From NCBI RefSeq assembly GCF_001189235.2, contig NZ_LFIP02000017.1, positions 1 through 64,000 on the forward strand: DNA of 64,000 bases, given 5' to 3'. The notes below the pieces were generated by a model. The model was not told the DNA's origin. It did not search any database and saw nothing but the letters and a program-made list of their open reading frames with translations. Every line of letters starts with the position of its first letter. The stretch's first letter is position 1. Positions 1-7,806 of the stretch are shown piece after piece. Source of the stretch: Bradyrhizobium embrapense (GTDB lineage: Bacteria; Pseudomonadota; Alphaproteobacteria; Rhizobiales; Xanthobacteraceae). The position numbers and the translations under genes are program-made.

Positions 1-237
1 AATGGCGCGTGCCCGCTCCTTTAGGCTCGGCACAACGGCATCGCTTTTGCGCGGGCGGCCGATCGGCCGCAGCGCTGCCGCCCCGCCTGCCCGAAATAGA
101 TCGCGCCAGGCGTAGAGATCCTTGCGCAGCACCTTCAGCTCGTCTGAAAGCGCCCTTATCCGCTCGCCCGCCAGAATGCGGCGAACCGCCTCAAGCTTGA
201 ACTCTCGGCTGAAAACACGGGGTGATTTGTTGGGCAT
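1..237 (-). CDS. Transposase orfA-type helix-turn-helix protein (3' end outside window)
   Basis: The frame encodes 79 residues beginning MPNKSPRVFSREFKLEAVRR and remains open at the window edge. The opening (FSREFKLEAVRRIL, then LSDELKV, then LYAWRDLF) is the winged helix-turn-helix typical of IS3-group OrfA and related HTH_Tnp_1 proteins, which bind the element ends. The motif RPIGRPRKSD at residues 58-66 follows the HTH, as in many rhizobial transposases. The ATG at 235-237 lies just inside the putative IS terminus, which supports the start. In IS3 elements OrfB would follow by programmed frameshift, but that part is not visible here. Confidence 0.72.
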   Translation of the reverse strand, partial: MPNKSPRVFSREFKLEAVRRILAGERIRALSDELKVLRKDLYAWRDLFRAGGAAALRPIGRPRKSDAVVPSLKERARAI

Positions 238-296
238 AGGTTCTCCGTTAGAGAACTGTCCCTAATTTCCCGTGTCTCACTTTTGGGGTGCACTCC
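1..296 (-). mobile_element. Partial insertion sequence (left end with orfA), truncated by window edge
   Basis: A transposase orfA reads leftwards from 237 and runs off the window. Upstream of its start, up to about 296, lies a stretch reading on the minus strand as GGAGTGCACCCCAAAAGTGA, which has the look of the terminal repeat of IS3-group elements. Beyond it the sequence becomes ordinary intergenic DNA leading to the next gene. The opposite end and any orfB lie outside the window, so family, target duplication and intactness cannot be judged. Confidence 0.6.
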
Positions 297-331
297 ACTT
301 CCCTTCCCCGCTATTCAATCCATATCTCTCT

Positions 332-778
332 CTAATCCGGGATCGATACCCGCCCGTTTTCGAGAACCTCAAAGCCCGGCGCGCGCACCACTTCCCAGGC
401 GTGGCCGTCGGGATCGCCGAAATAACCGCAATAGCCGCCATAGCTGGTCGGCTGCGCGCGCTTGAGCAGTTTGGCGCCTTTCGACAGCGCGAACGCCATC
501 ACGCGATCGACCTCGGCATCGTCATTGCAGTTCCAGGCAATCGAGACGCCGTGGAATGCGGCCGGCCGCGGCTGATCGGACAGTCCGGCGTCGTCGGCGA
601 GCAGATGCCACGGGAACAGCCCGAGCACGCTGCCGCCGGTGTCGAAGAAGGCGACCTCCTCGCCGGTCGCGCGCATCTTCCTGGTGAAGCCGAGCGATTC
701 GTAGAAGGCGATGCTGGCGCGCATGTCGCTGACGCCGAGCGTGAGGACGGTGAAGCGGGCGGTCGGGGCGTTACTCAT
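332..778 (-). CDS. VOC (glyoxalase/bleomycin-resistance superfamily) protein
   Basis: This 148-residue protein has the size and pattern of a single vicinal-oxygen-chelate domain pair: FTVLTLGVSDMRASIAFYES at the start, then AFFDTGGSVLGLFP, and GYFGDPDGHAWEVV near the C-terminus. The last segment (DPDGHxWE) carries the conserved metal-ligand Glu of the fold. The frame stays open further upstream, but those codons overlap a palindromic repeat, so the ATG at 776-778 is preferred. Members may be dioxygenases, lyases or resistance proteins, and nothing nearby narrows the substrate. A cytosolic location is inferred from the absence of a signal peptide. Confidence 0.8.
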   Translation of the reverse strand: MSNAPTARFTVLTLGVSDMRASIAFYESLGFTRKMRATGEEVAFFDTGGSVLGLFPWHLLADDAGLSDQPRPAAFHGVSIAWNCNDDAEVDRVMAFALSKGAKLLKRAQPTSYGGYCGYFGDPDGHAWEVVRAPGFEVLENGRVSIPD

Positions 779-807
779 GGTCGCACTCGCTGTTTTGACT
801 TCTTCTT

Positions 808-929
808 CGTAGCCCGGATGCAGCGAAGCGCAATCCGGGGAAGCTCTGGCCGCAGACACGAGACCCCGGATTTCGCGGAACCTGTCATCGGGCGCGCGTT
901 CGCGCGACCCGTTGGCTGCATCCGGGCTA
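808..929. repeat. Palindromic intergenic repeat, 'gtagcccggatg' family
   Basis: The element is bounded by a perfect 17-bp inverted repeat: CGTAGCCCGGATGCAGC at 808-824 and its complement at 913-929. Internal blocks CAATCCGGGG and CCCCGGATTTCG also pair. It fills most of the gap between two genes read on the minus strand. A related partial copy lies at 28596-28735. Confidence 0.8.
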
Positions 930-935
930 CGGGTC

Positions 936-2105
936 TCACCCAAACAAGCTGAGTTGCTCCCCGCTACGCTTCGGCTTGGCGAAGTGATCGGTGGTCAGCT
1001 TGGTGCGCCGCTTGTTGAGGCCGAGCTTCTCGCAGGCGATCTCGAAGCGGCGGCCGATCATCCAGGCCATCGGGCCGGTGCCCTTCATCCGTGTGCCCCA
1101 TTGCGAGTCGTAATCGCGGCCGCCGCGCATGTCGCGGATCAGCGTGAAGACGTGGCGATAGCGATCCGGATAGTTCGCCATCAGCCATTCGCGGAACAGA
1201 TCGCGGACTTCGAGCGGCAGCCGCAGCAGCACGTAGCTCGCCTCCTTGGCGCCGGCGTGGGCTGCGGCATCGAGGATGCGCTCGATCTCGGAATCGTTCA
1301 GCGCCGGGATCACGGGCGCGACCATCACCGTGGTCGGGATGCCGGCATTGGCGAGCCGCTTGATCGCATCGAGCCGCTTCGGCGGGGTTGAGGCGCGCGG
1401 CTCCATGGTGCGGGCGAGCTTCGGGTCGAGCGTCGTCACCGAGAGTGCGACCTTGGCAAGATTGCGCTTGGCCATCCGTGCCAGGATGTCGATGTCGCGG
1501 GTCACCAGTGCCGACTTCGTGACGATGCCGACCGGATGCCCGGCACGCTCCAGCACCTCGAGGATGCCGCGCATGATCTTCCGGTCGCGCTCGATCGGCT
1601 GGTAGGGATCGGTGTTGGTGCCGATCGCGATCATCCGGGCCTCGTAGTCGGGCGCCGCCAGCTCCTTCTCGAGCAGCGCGGGCGCGTCCGGCTTGGCGAA
1701 CAGTTTCGATTCGAAGTCGAGCCCCGGGGACAAGCCGAGATAGGCATGGGTCGGCCGCGCGAAGCAATAGACGCAGCCATGCTCGCAACCGCGATAGGGA
1801 TTGATCGAGCGGTCGAAGCCGATGTCGGGCGAGTCGTTGCGGGTGATCACCTTGCGCGAGGTGTCGAGCGCCACGCTGGTCGAAAACGGCGGCAGGTCCT
1901 CGAGGCTCTGCCAGCCGTCGTCGAAGGCAACCCGCGCCTCGGCCTCGTAGCGGCCGCTGGCGTTGGACTGCGCGCCGCGACCGCGCCGTCGCTCGCGCTC
2001 GATCGCAACCGCAAGCTCGGGAAAGGGAGGGGGTGCACCCGCCGGGTTATCGGAGGGCGCCGTTACCGGCGGGTGCTTGAGGGCATGAGAGGATGCTCGG
2101 CTCAT
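936..2105 (-). CDS. PA0069-family radical SAM protein (SplB-like)
   Basis: This 389-residue protein carries a radical SAM cluster motif CEHGCVYC (CX3CX2C) preceded by NPYRGC, as in the PA0069/SPL-like family annotated as 'PA0069 family radical SAM protein'. Other family hallmarks are GTNTDPYQPIE, the segment VTKSALVTRDIDIL, and a C-terminal region ending GEQLSLFG. The protein should bind a [4Fe-4S] cluster and cleave S-adenosylmethionine. The substrate is unknown for the family; a DNA photoproduct-lyase-like role has only been suggested by similarity. The ATG at 2103-2105 gives a length normal for the family. It stands alone on this strand. Confidence 0.88.
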   Translation of the reverse strand: MSRASSHALKHPPVTAPSDNPAGAPPPFPELAVAIERERRRGRGAQSNASGRYEAEARVAFDDGWQSLEDLPPFSTSVALDTSRKVITRNDSPDIGFDRSINPYRGCEHGCVYCFARPTHAYLGLSPGLDFESKLFAKPDAPALLEKELAAPDYEARMIAIGTNTDPYQPIERDRKIMRGILEVLERAGHPVGIVTKSALVTRDIDILARMAKRNLAKVALSVTTLDPKLARTMEPRASTPPKRLDAIKRLANAGIPTTVMVAPVIPALNDSEIERILDAAAHAGAKEASYVLLRLPLEVRDLFREWLMANYPDRYRHVFTLIRDMRGGRDYDSQWGTRMKGTGPMAWMIGRRFEIACEKLGLNKRRTKLTTDHFAKPKRSGEQLSLFG

Positions 2106-2267
2106 GCTGTGAAGCTAACACAGCTTGAGAACAAATCAAGAACATGGGCCGAGAAAATCCACAAATTGATGGCGTGAAAATCTGCAGGCGAACAGGCTGC
2201 TTTGAATATGACAAGGTGATAACAAGGCCTGAGTTCTCCAGTTTGAGCCATCGAAGCCTCAAAGTTC

Positions 2268-2837
2268 ATGTTGAGCGTGATCATTCCAACCGACGGAGTC
2301 GAGCGCACCGCGGTCGCGACGCTCGCAGCGCTGGTGCCGGGCGCGGCCGCCGGCGTCGTCCGTGAGGTGCTGCTGGTCGACCGCACCGATACCGACGTGA
2401 TCGAGCGCGTCGCCGACGTCGCCGGCTGCCACTTCCTGCGCTTCAAGGGCACGCGCGCTGCGGCGCTTGCGGCGGGCGCACGGCAGGCGCGCTCACCCTG
2501 GCTGATGTTCCTGCATCCGGGCGCGGTGCTCGATGCGGGTTGGATCGAGGAGACCACGCAATTCATCCAGATGGTGGCGGCGAGCGGCAAGGACCGCGCC
2601 GGCATCTTCCGCTACGCGCGCGCCCCCTATACCGACCCCGGCCTCCGCGACGGCCTCAAATTCGTCGCCCGGATTATCGCCGGGCCCTCGGCCGAACAGG
2701 GCCTTCTGATCGCGCGCGAGCATTACGAGCGGATCGGCGGCTACCGGCCGGATGCCCGACGCTCCGAGGCGCGGCTGCTGCGCCGGCTCGGCCGCTCATC
2801 CCGCACCATGCTGCGCAGCCGGATCATGGTCGCGTAA
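2268..2837 (+). CDS. Glycosyltransferase family 2-like protein, short, DXD degenerate
   Basis: The 189-residue product begins MLSVIIPTDGVERTAVATLA and continues EVLLVDRTDTD, which matches the first half of a GT-A glycosyltransferase 2 domain. The position where family members have a metal-binding DXD reads FLHPGAVLDAGW, so the usual acidic pair is missing. Only the N-terminal nucleotide-binding half of a typical GT2 is present, and there is no membrane segment. A normal glycosyltransferase reaction is therefore doubtful. It could be a retained binding domain or a divergent enzyme. The ATG lies 160 bases downstream of the divergent radical SAM gene. Confidence 0.65.
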   Translation: MLSVIIPTDGVERTAVATLAALVPGAAAGVVREVLLVDRTDTDVIERVADVAGCHFLRFKGTRAAALAAGARQARSPWLMFLHPGAVLDAGWIEETTQFIQMVAASGKDRAGIFRYARAPYTDPGLRDGLKFVARIIAGPSAEQGLLIAREHYERIGGYRPDARRSEARLLRRLGRSSRTMLRSRIMVA

Positions 2838-2843
2838 AATCGC

Positions 2844-2890
2844 TTGCAGTTTATTTGATTCCGTCAAATAATATGTTTGATGAAATCAAA
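2844..2890 (+). promoter_or_regulatory. Promoter with two operator palindromes for the MarR-GNAT gene
   Basis: A perfect palindrome TTATTTGA-TTCCG-TCAAATAA (2851-2871) is followed by TTTGAT-GAA-ATCAAA (2876-2890). A -35-like TTGCAG (2844-2849) and a -10-like AATAAT (2867-2872) are 17 bases apart and would start transcription at about the ATG at 2880. The first palindrome covers the -10 and the second covers the start codon, which suggests autorepression by the encoded MarR protein and a leaderless transcript. The function is inferred. Confidence 0.6.
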
Positions 2891-3821
2891 TTCCCATGAC
2901 ACCGCGCTCGAGAGCCAGGTCGCCGCGGTCCGCGGCTTCAGCCGGTTCTACACCCGCAAGCTCGGCATCATCGAGCCGAAGCTCCTGCACTCGACATTCA
3001 CGCTGCAGGAAGCGCGGATCATCTACGAGCTCGCGCACCGCGAGACCTGCACCGCGACCGATCTGGTGCGCGATCTCGACCTCGATGCCGGCTTCGTCAG
3101 CCGCACGCTGGCGGCGCTGCAACGCCGCAAGATCGTGACGCGCAAGCCGTCGAAGGCCGACAAGCGCGTCAACGAGGTGGCGCTCACCGCCAAGGGCCGC
3201 ACCGCTGCCGCCGATCTCGACCGCCGCTCGCGCAGCGAGGTCGGGGCGCTCTTGAAGCAGATGGACGGCGACCGCCGCGCAGCGGTGGTGCGCGCGATGA
3301 GCACGATCGAGCAGTCGCTGGAGCCACCGGCCGAGAAGCCGGCGGCCTTCCTGCTGCGCAGCCACCGCGTCGGCGACATCGGCTGGGTGATCTCGCAACA
3401 GGGACGCGCTTACGCGGAGGAGTATGGCTGGGATATCAGCTACGAGGCGCTGGTGGCCGAGATCTGCGCGCAGTTTCTGCGATCGTTCGATCCGGCCTGT
3501 GAGCATTGCTGGATCGCGGAGGTTGACGGCGAACCGGTCGGCTCGGTCTTCCTGGTCAACGGCGGCAACGGGATCGCCAAGCTGCGGCTGCTGGCGGTCG
3601 AGGAGAAGGCCCGCGGGCTCGGCGTCGGCCGCGCTTTGGTCGACCAGTGCATCCGCTCGGCACGCGAGATGGGCTACAGGAAGATGACGCTGTGGACCCA
3701 AAGCATTTTGGTCGCCGCGCGCGGCATCTATGCGCGCGCGGGCTTTGAGCGGGTCAAGGAAGAGAAGCACCACAGTTTTGGCGTCGACCTGGTCGGGGAG
3801 ACCTGGGAAATGGAGCTTTAG
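2880..3821 (+). CDS. MarR-family regulator fused to GNAT acetyltransferase
   Basis: This is a 313-residue two-domain protein. Residues about 20-150 form a MarR winged-helix unit (LQEARIIYELAHRE, then DLDAGFVSRTLAALQRRKIV). Residues about 155-313 form a GNAT domain with the acetyl-CoA loop ARGLGVGRALVDQC and the C-terminal GIYARAGFERV. This fusion is widespread in alphaproteobacteria and is usually annotated as a bifunctional helix-turn-helix regulator/GNAT protein. The ATG at 2880 (or a TTG one codon earlier) has no visible ribosome-binding site. It sits where the predicted transcript would begin, so translation may be leaderless. Two palindromes over the promoter suggest self-regulation. The acetylated substrate is unknown. 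Confidence 0.87.
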   Translation: MKSNSHDTALESQVAAVRGFSRFYTRKLGIIEPKLLHSTFTLQEARIIYELAHRETCTATDLVRDLDLDAGFVSRTLAALQRRKIVTRKPSKADKRVNEVALTAKGRTAAADLDRRSRSEVGALLKQMDGDRRAAVVRAMSTIEQSLEPPAEKPAAFLLRSHRVGDIGWVISQQGRAYAEEYGWDISYEALVAEICAQFLRSFDPACEHCWIAEVDGEPVGSVFLVNGGNGIAKLRLLAVEEKARGLGVGRALVDQCIRSAREMGYRKMTLWTQSILVAARGIYARAGFERVKEEKHHSFGVDLVGETWEMEL

Positions 3822-3834
3822 GACACCACATCCC

Positions 3835-3940
3835 CGTCATTCCGGGATGCGCCGTCAGGCGCGGGCCCGGAATCCATCGGGCCACAAAACCTGCGGCAAA
3901 ATGGATTCCGGGCTCGCGCTTCGCGCGCCCCGGAGTGACG
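3835..3940. repeat. Palindromic intergenic repeat, 'cgtcattccgggg' family
   Basis: The outer arms CGTCATTCCGGG and CCCCGGAGTGACG bracket inner arms CCCGGAATCCAT and ATGGATTCCGGG, giving a long cruciform. Sister copies lie at 7147-7250 and 58583-58687. It fills the gap between the convergent MarR-GNAT and moaB genes. Confidence 0.85.
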
Positions 3941-3947
3941 ATGGAGA

Positions 3948-4511
3948 CTACGCGCTCGCGCCCTTCGCCTTGGCGCGGCGCAGGTGCTCGTCGAGCCGCG
4001 GCATGATCTCGACGAAATTGCAGGGCCGCGTGCGGTAGTCGAGCTGCGCGGCCAGGATGCCGTCCCAGCCGTCGCGGCAGGCGCCGGGCGAACCGGGCAG
4101 GCAGAAGATGAACGTCGCCCCTACGACGCCGGCGGTGGCGCGGCTCTGGATCGTCGACGCGCCGATCTTGGCGTGACTCAACATGTGGAAGGCGATCGAG
4201 AAGCCGTCCATCCGCTTCTCGAACAGCGGCTCGACCGCCTCCGGCGTCACGTCGCGGCCGGTGAAACCGGTACCGCCGGTGGTGATGACGGCATCGACGC
4301 CCGCGTCCGCGATCCAGCGCCGGATGACCGCGCGGATCGCCTCGACGTCATCGGTGACGATCTCGCGCGCCGCGAGCTTGTGGCCGGCCGCGGTGAGACG
4401 GTCGGCCAACGTGGTGCCCGATTTGTCATCCGCCAACGTGCGGGTGTCGGAAATCGTCAGCACCGCGATGTTGAGCGGGATGAAAGTTTTGGATTCGTCG
4501 ATCGAGGACAT
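3948..4511 (-). CDS. moaB: Molybdenum cofactor biosynthesis protein B
   Basis: The 187-residue protein matches the MoaB/MogA molybdopterin-binding fold: LNIAVLTISDTRTLADDKSG at residues 13-32, the hallmark ITTGGTGFTGRDVTPEA near the middle, and CLPGSPGACRDGWD in the C-terminal third. In this family the TTGGTG loop binds molybdopterin or its adenylylated form during molybdenum cofactor assembly in the cytosol. The length fits MoaB rather than a fused MoeA. No other moa or mod gene is in the window, so the gene is scattered from its pathway. A MogA-like adenylyltransferase role is possible. Confidence 0.9.
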   Translation of the reverse strand: MSSIDESKTFIPLNIAVLTISDTRTLADDKSGTTLADRLTAAGHKLAAREIVTDDVEAIRAVIRRWIADAGVDAVITTGGTGFTGRDVTPEAVEPLFEKRMDGFSIAFHMLSHAKIGASTIQSRATAGVVGATFIFCLPGSPGACRDGWDGILAAQLDYRTRPCNFVEIMPRLDEHLRRAKAKGASA

Positions 4512-4537
4512 CTCACACCTCTTTCCAAACCCACAGA

Positions 4538-4663
4538 CGTCATCCTGAGGTGCGAGCGCTCGCGAGCCTCGAAGGATGGGCCACGGGCGTTTTATCCTTC
4601 GAGGCTCGCCGAAGAGGCGAGCACCTCCCGAGTGAGCGCGTTCGCGCTCATCCGGGGATGACG
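4538..4663. repeat. Palindromic intergenic repeat, 'cgtcatcctgagg' family
   Basis: The element opens CGTCATCCTGAGGTGCGAGC and closes with CATCCGGGGATGACG, and contains the pairing blocks CGAGCCTCGAAGGAT and ATCCTTCGAGGCTCG. It lies between two genes on the minus strand. A diverged relative is at 12407-12538. Confidence 0.78.
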
Positions 4664-4673
4664 CGACGTAGAG

Positions 4674-5609
4674 CTACGCACCGCCGCCGAACGTGTTGCA
4701 GGCCTGCACCGTGCCCTGCTGGTAGCCGGTCATGAACCATTGCTTGCGCTGCGCGGCGGAGCCGTGGGTGAAGGAATCAGGCACCACCCTGCCCGTCGCC
4801 TGCCGTTGCAGCGTGTCGTCGCCGATCGCGTTCGCGGTGGTCAGCGCGGCGTCGATGTCGCCGGCCTCGAGGAAGCCCGGCCGCTTCTTCTCCTCGCGGT
4901 TGACCCAGACGCCGGAGAGACAATCGGCCTGCAACTCGACCTTGACCTGCAGCGCGTTGGCCTCGGCCTTGCTGCCGGCCTGCTGCTGCAACCGGTTCAC
5001 CCGCGGGATGATGCCGAGCAGATTCTGGATGTGATGGCCGGCCTCATGCGCGATGATATAGGCCGCGGTGAACTTGCAGGCGTTGCCCGAGCAGCCGCGG
5101 AAGCGCGTCTCGACCTCGCGGAAGAAACCTGTGTCGAGGAAGATGGTCTTGTCCGGCGGGCAGTAGAACGGTCCCATCGCCGACTGCGCCATGCCGCAGC
5201 GGCCGCCATTGGTGGCGTTGCGGAACAGCACGATCTTCGGACCGGTGTAGGACTGGCCTGAGGCCTGGAAGATCTCGCTCCAGCGATCGTCGATCTCGCC
5301 CAGGATGCCTGAGATCATACTCCCCATCTCGTCGGTCGGCGCGCCGCGCTTGACCTGGCCGCCCGACGCCTGCCGGTCGGTCTGATAGGTCGGCGCCTGG
5401 CCGCCGCCGGTGAGAATCTCGGCGCCGCCGATCAGGATGCGCGGATCGATGCCGAAGGCATAGCCGAGGAGGCCGAGCACGATGATGGTGCCGATGCCGA
5501 GCCCGCCACCGCCGCCCATCGGAATCCCGAAGCCACCACCGCCGCCGCCACCACTGTCGTCGCGACGATCTTCAATGTCGTCGCTGCGGCGGAAATCATC
5601 ATAGCGCAT
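4674..5609 (-). CDS. ypfJ: YpfJ-type neutral zinc metallopeptidase
   Basis: The 311-residue protein carries the zinc-binding HEAGHH motif at residues 188-193 (IIAHEAGHHIQNLLG) and the family context FRGCSGNACKFTAAY just before it. The N-terminus is hydrophilic and extremely glycine-rich (residues 19-38), then one membrane helix follows at about residues 38-57 (GIGTIIVLGLLGYAFG). This is the arrangement of YpfJ/KPN_02809-type peptidases, which present the catalytic domain outside the cytoplasmic membrane. C-terminal motifs LQADCLSGVWVNRE and GSAAQRKQWFMTGYQQGT are also conserved. The substrate is unknown. It is the last gene before the ccrM promoter region and is divergent from it. Confidence 0.87.
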   Translation of the reverse strand: MRYDDFRRSDDIEDRRDDSGGGGGGGFGIPMGGGGGLGIGTIIVLGLLGYAFGIDPRILIGGAEILTGGGQAPTYQTDRQASGGQVKRGAPTDEMGSMISGILGEIDDRWSEIFQASGQSYTGPKIVLFRNATNGGRCGMAQSAMGPFYCPPDKTIFLDTGFFREVETRFRGCSGNACKFTAAYIIAHEAGHHIQNLLGIIPRVNRLQQQAGSKAEANALQVKVELQADCLSGVWVNREEKKRPGFLEAGDIDAALTTANAIGDDTLQRQATGRVVPDSFTHGSAAQRKQWFMTGYQQGTVQACNTFGGGA

Positions 5610-5894
5610 GGCGGTTTCCCTTCATTCCGGTCGGCGCCCCAATGCGGGACACACCAACCTAAAATTTCCATTCTGTTAATCAATATCCTGCCCGGCAAAA
5701 ATTGCCTAGTCCGTTGGGCGCGCATCCTGCGCGCCGCGAAGAGTGCAAGCGGCGGGCAATTTACCGGCCGAATCGTGCCGGTTTGATGATCCGCAAAATT
5801 TTTCGCCGAACGCGCTGATGTTGCAGCACAACGCCAACGACACCGCGCCACGTCACGCAAAAGATGCAGCAATCTTTTGCATGAACATTTCCAA

Positions 5895-5990
5895 TTAAGT
5901 CGATTTTTACTTTGCCGGGTCAATGTGACGCCAGTCGGTTGTTTAGTCCCGCGTCGCCGACAGCGTCGCCTGAGTCAGAGTTCTTGAGTC
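5895..5990 (+). promoter_or_regulatory. ccrM control region: CtrA-like box and paired GANTC sites
   Basis: A TTAA-N7-TTTA match to the CtrA consensus (7 of 8 positions) lies at 5895-5909. Two GAGTC sites at 5972-5976 and 5986-5990 follow, and the second abuts the ATG of ccrM. In Caulobacter, ccrM is activated by CtrA and its leader carries two GANTC sites whose methylation lowers transcription. The arrangement here is the same in outline. The rest of the 380-base gap from 5610 shows no gene. Confidence 0.6.
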
Positions 5991-7124
5991 ATGGTAGTGT
6001 CGCGTCGCGGGGCGTCTGCAAGGGCGCCCCGCACTAAATTTGAGAGTGCCCCGTCGAGCCACATCGTCATTGGCGATTGCGTGGCCGAATTGTCGAAGCT
6101 TCAGGCCGGCTCGGTCGACCTGGTCTTCGCGGATCCTCCTTACAATCTGCAGCTCAAGGGCGATCTCAAGCGCCCCGACGAATCGCATGTCGATGCCGTC
6201 AACGACGACTGGGACAAGTTCTCGTCGTTCGCTGCCTATGACGATTTCACCCGCGCCTGGCTGCTGGCCTGCCGCCGCGTGATGAAGCCGTCGGCGACGT
6301 TGTGGGTGATCGGCTCCTATCACAATATCTTCCGCGTCGGCGCGATCATGCAGGACCTCGGCTTCTGGCTCCTGAATGACATCGTGTGGCGCAAGTCCAA
6401 TCCGATGCCGAATTTCCGCGGCCGTCGCTTCACCAACGCGCACGAGACCATGATCTGGGCCGCGCGCGACGAGAAGGCCAAGGGCTACACCTTCAATTAC
6501 GAAGCGCTGAAGGCGTCCAATGAGGACGTGCAGGCGCGCTCCGACTGGCTGATCCCGCTGTGCACCGGCGAGGAACGCCTCAAGGGCGAAGACGGCAAGA
6601 AGGTCCATCCGACGCAGAAGCCCGAGCAGCTGCTCGCCCGCGTGCTGCTGTCGTCGTCGAAACCCGGCGATCTCGTGATCGATCCGTTCAACGGCACCGG
6701 AACGACAGGCGCGGTCGCCAAACGGCTCGGTCGCAACTATATCGGCTTCGAGCGCGACCGGACCTATGCCGCCGCAGCGGAAGCGCGCATCGCCGCGATC
6801 GAGCCGCTGCCGGCCGAGACCTTGGCGCCGTTCATGACGGCGCGCGAGGCGCCGCGGGTGGCGTTCTCCGAGTTGATCGAGCGCGGCATGATCACGCCCG
6901 GCGCCAAGCTGGTAGATGCCAAGAAGCGCCATGGCGCCCTGGTGCGCGCCGACGGCGCCATCATGCTCGGCGACAAGGTCGGCTCGATCCACCGCATCGG
7001 CGCCGTCGCGCAAGGCTCCGGCGCCTGCAATGGCTGGACCTTCTGGCACGTCGAGACCAAGACCGGCCTCAGGCTGATCGACGAGCTACGCGCCGAGATC
7101 CGTTCCGAGATGGCGGTGGGCTGA
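5991..7124 (+). CDS. ccrM: Cell-cycle DNA adenine methyltransferase (GANTC-specific)
   Basis: The 377-residue enzyme has the beta-class order of motifs: catalytic DPPY at residues 48-51 within VFADPPYNLQLKG, and the SAM-binding loop DPFNGTGTTG at 231-240. The central segment KSNPMPNFRGRRFTNAHET is typical of CcrM/HinfI-like methylases. The C-terminal 100 residues (KLVDAKKRHGALVRADG, IHRIGAVAQGS) form the RAMA-type extension found in CcrM that helps in target recognition. CcrM methylates adenine in GANTC late in S phase and drives cell-cycle transcription. No restriction partner is nearby, as expected for an orphan regulatory methylase. The ATG directly follows a GAGTC site. Confidence 0.95.
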   Translation: MVVSRRGASARAPRTKFESAPSSHIVIGDCVAELSKLQAGSVDLVFADPPYNLQLKGDLKRPDESHVDAVNDDWDKFSSFAAYDDFTRAWLLACRRVMKPSATLWVIGSYHNIFRVGAIMQDLGFWLLNDIVWRKSNPMPNFRGRRFTNAHETMIWAARDEKAKGYTFNYEALKASNEDVQARSDWLIPLCTGEERLKGEDGKKVHPTQKPEQLLARVLLSSSKPGDLVIDPFNGTGTTGAVAKRLGRNYIGFERDRTYAAAAEARIAAIEPLPAETLAPFMTAREAPRVAFSELIERGMITPGAKLVDAKKRHGALVRADGAIMLGDKVGSIHRIGAVAQGSGACNGWTFWHVETKTGLRLIDELRAEIRSEMAVG

Positions 7125-7146
7125 GGCCGGCGGAATTCACCTTCCT

Positions 7147-7250
7147 CGTCATTCCGGGGCGCCCAAAGCGGCGAACCCGGAATCCATTCATCCACCTGTT
7201 CTGCGGTCCAATGGATTCCGGGCTCTCGCTGCGCGAGCCCCGGAATGACG
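7147..7250. repeat. Palindromic intergenic repeat, 'cgtcattccgggg' family
   Basis: This is the same architecture as the copy at 3835: outer arms CGTCATTCCGGGGC and CCCCGGAATGACG, inner arms CCCGGAATCCAT and ATGGATTCCGGG. It lies just downstream of ccrM. Confidence 0.87.
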
Positions 7251-7347
7251 AGAAAGATGACGCCGTCTTGAACCCGGGCCGCCTTGTTGCGCTGTCGGGG
7301 CGAGCCTACATTGGCCTCCGTCACTCGCCGTTTCGATTGGTCGCCCG

Positions 7348-7674
7348 ATGCGAAGACAATCCGAGACCTTGCTGCTGGTGCCGCTGCTGCCGGTCTTCCT
7401 GCTCGGCATGTTTCCGATGCTGCTGATCGGCCTGCTCGGATTCTTCGGCCTGATCATTTTCGGCATCCTGCTGGTCTGCGTCGGCCTAACGCTCGCCCTC
7501 GAGGCACATGGCGAATTCAATGAAGAGGTCATCGTGCACGGCTATGCCCGCGGCTCCGAGCGCGCGACGCAGCTTTCCAACCTGCATGCGGCGACCCGCT
7601 CCGCCGCCGTGCTGGAGGTCGCGGGAGTTGCGCTGGTCGTCGCGGGTATCCTGGGCTTCTTCTGGGCCGGCTGA
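7348..7674 (+). CDS. Small predicted membrane protein, function unknown
   Basis: The 108-residue protein has two hydrophobic stretches near the N-terminus (LLLVPLLPVFLLGMFPMLL, then LLGFFGLIIFGILLVCVGL). A charged middle part follows (HGEFNEEVIVHGYARGSERA), and then a third hydrophobic segment at the C-terminus (VLEVAGVALVVAGILGFFW). I do not recognise a named family. The codon usage and clean start after the repeat support a real gene. The neighbours (ccrM upstream, GST downstream) are separated from it by a repeat and by about 130 bases, so no operon is implied. Confidence 0.6.
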   Translation: MRRQSETLLLVPLLPVFLLGMFPMLLIGLLGFFGLIIFGILLVCVGLTLALEAHGEFNEEVIVHGYARGSERATQLSNLHAATRSAAVLEVAGVALVVAGILGFFWAG

Positions 7675-7806
7675 CCGGCGCGGCACGCGACCCTGATTCA
7701 CAAACTCGTCGCTTGCGCATTGCAGCGAATTTTGCGCATGAGGGGCCATGCGGCCTTGCCCCGCCGCGTCCCGATTTGCCGGTCACAGAACCAAGGGAGT
7801 CCCTTC

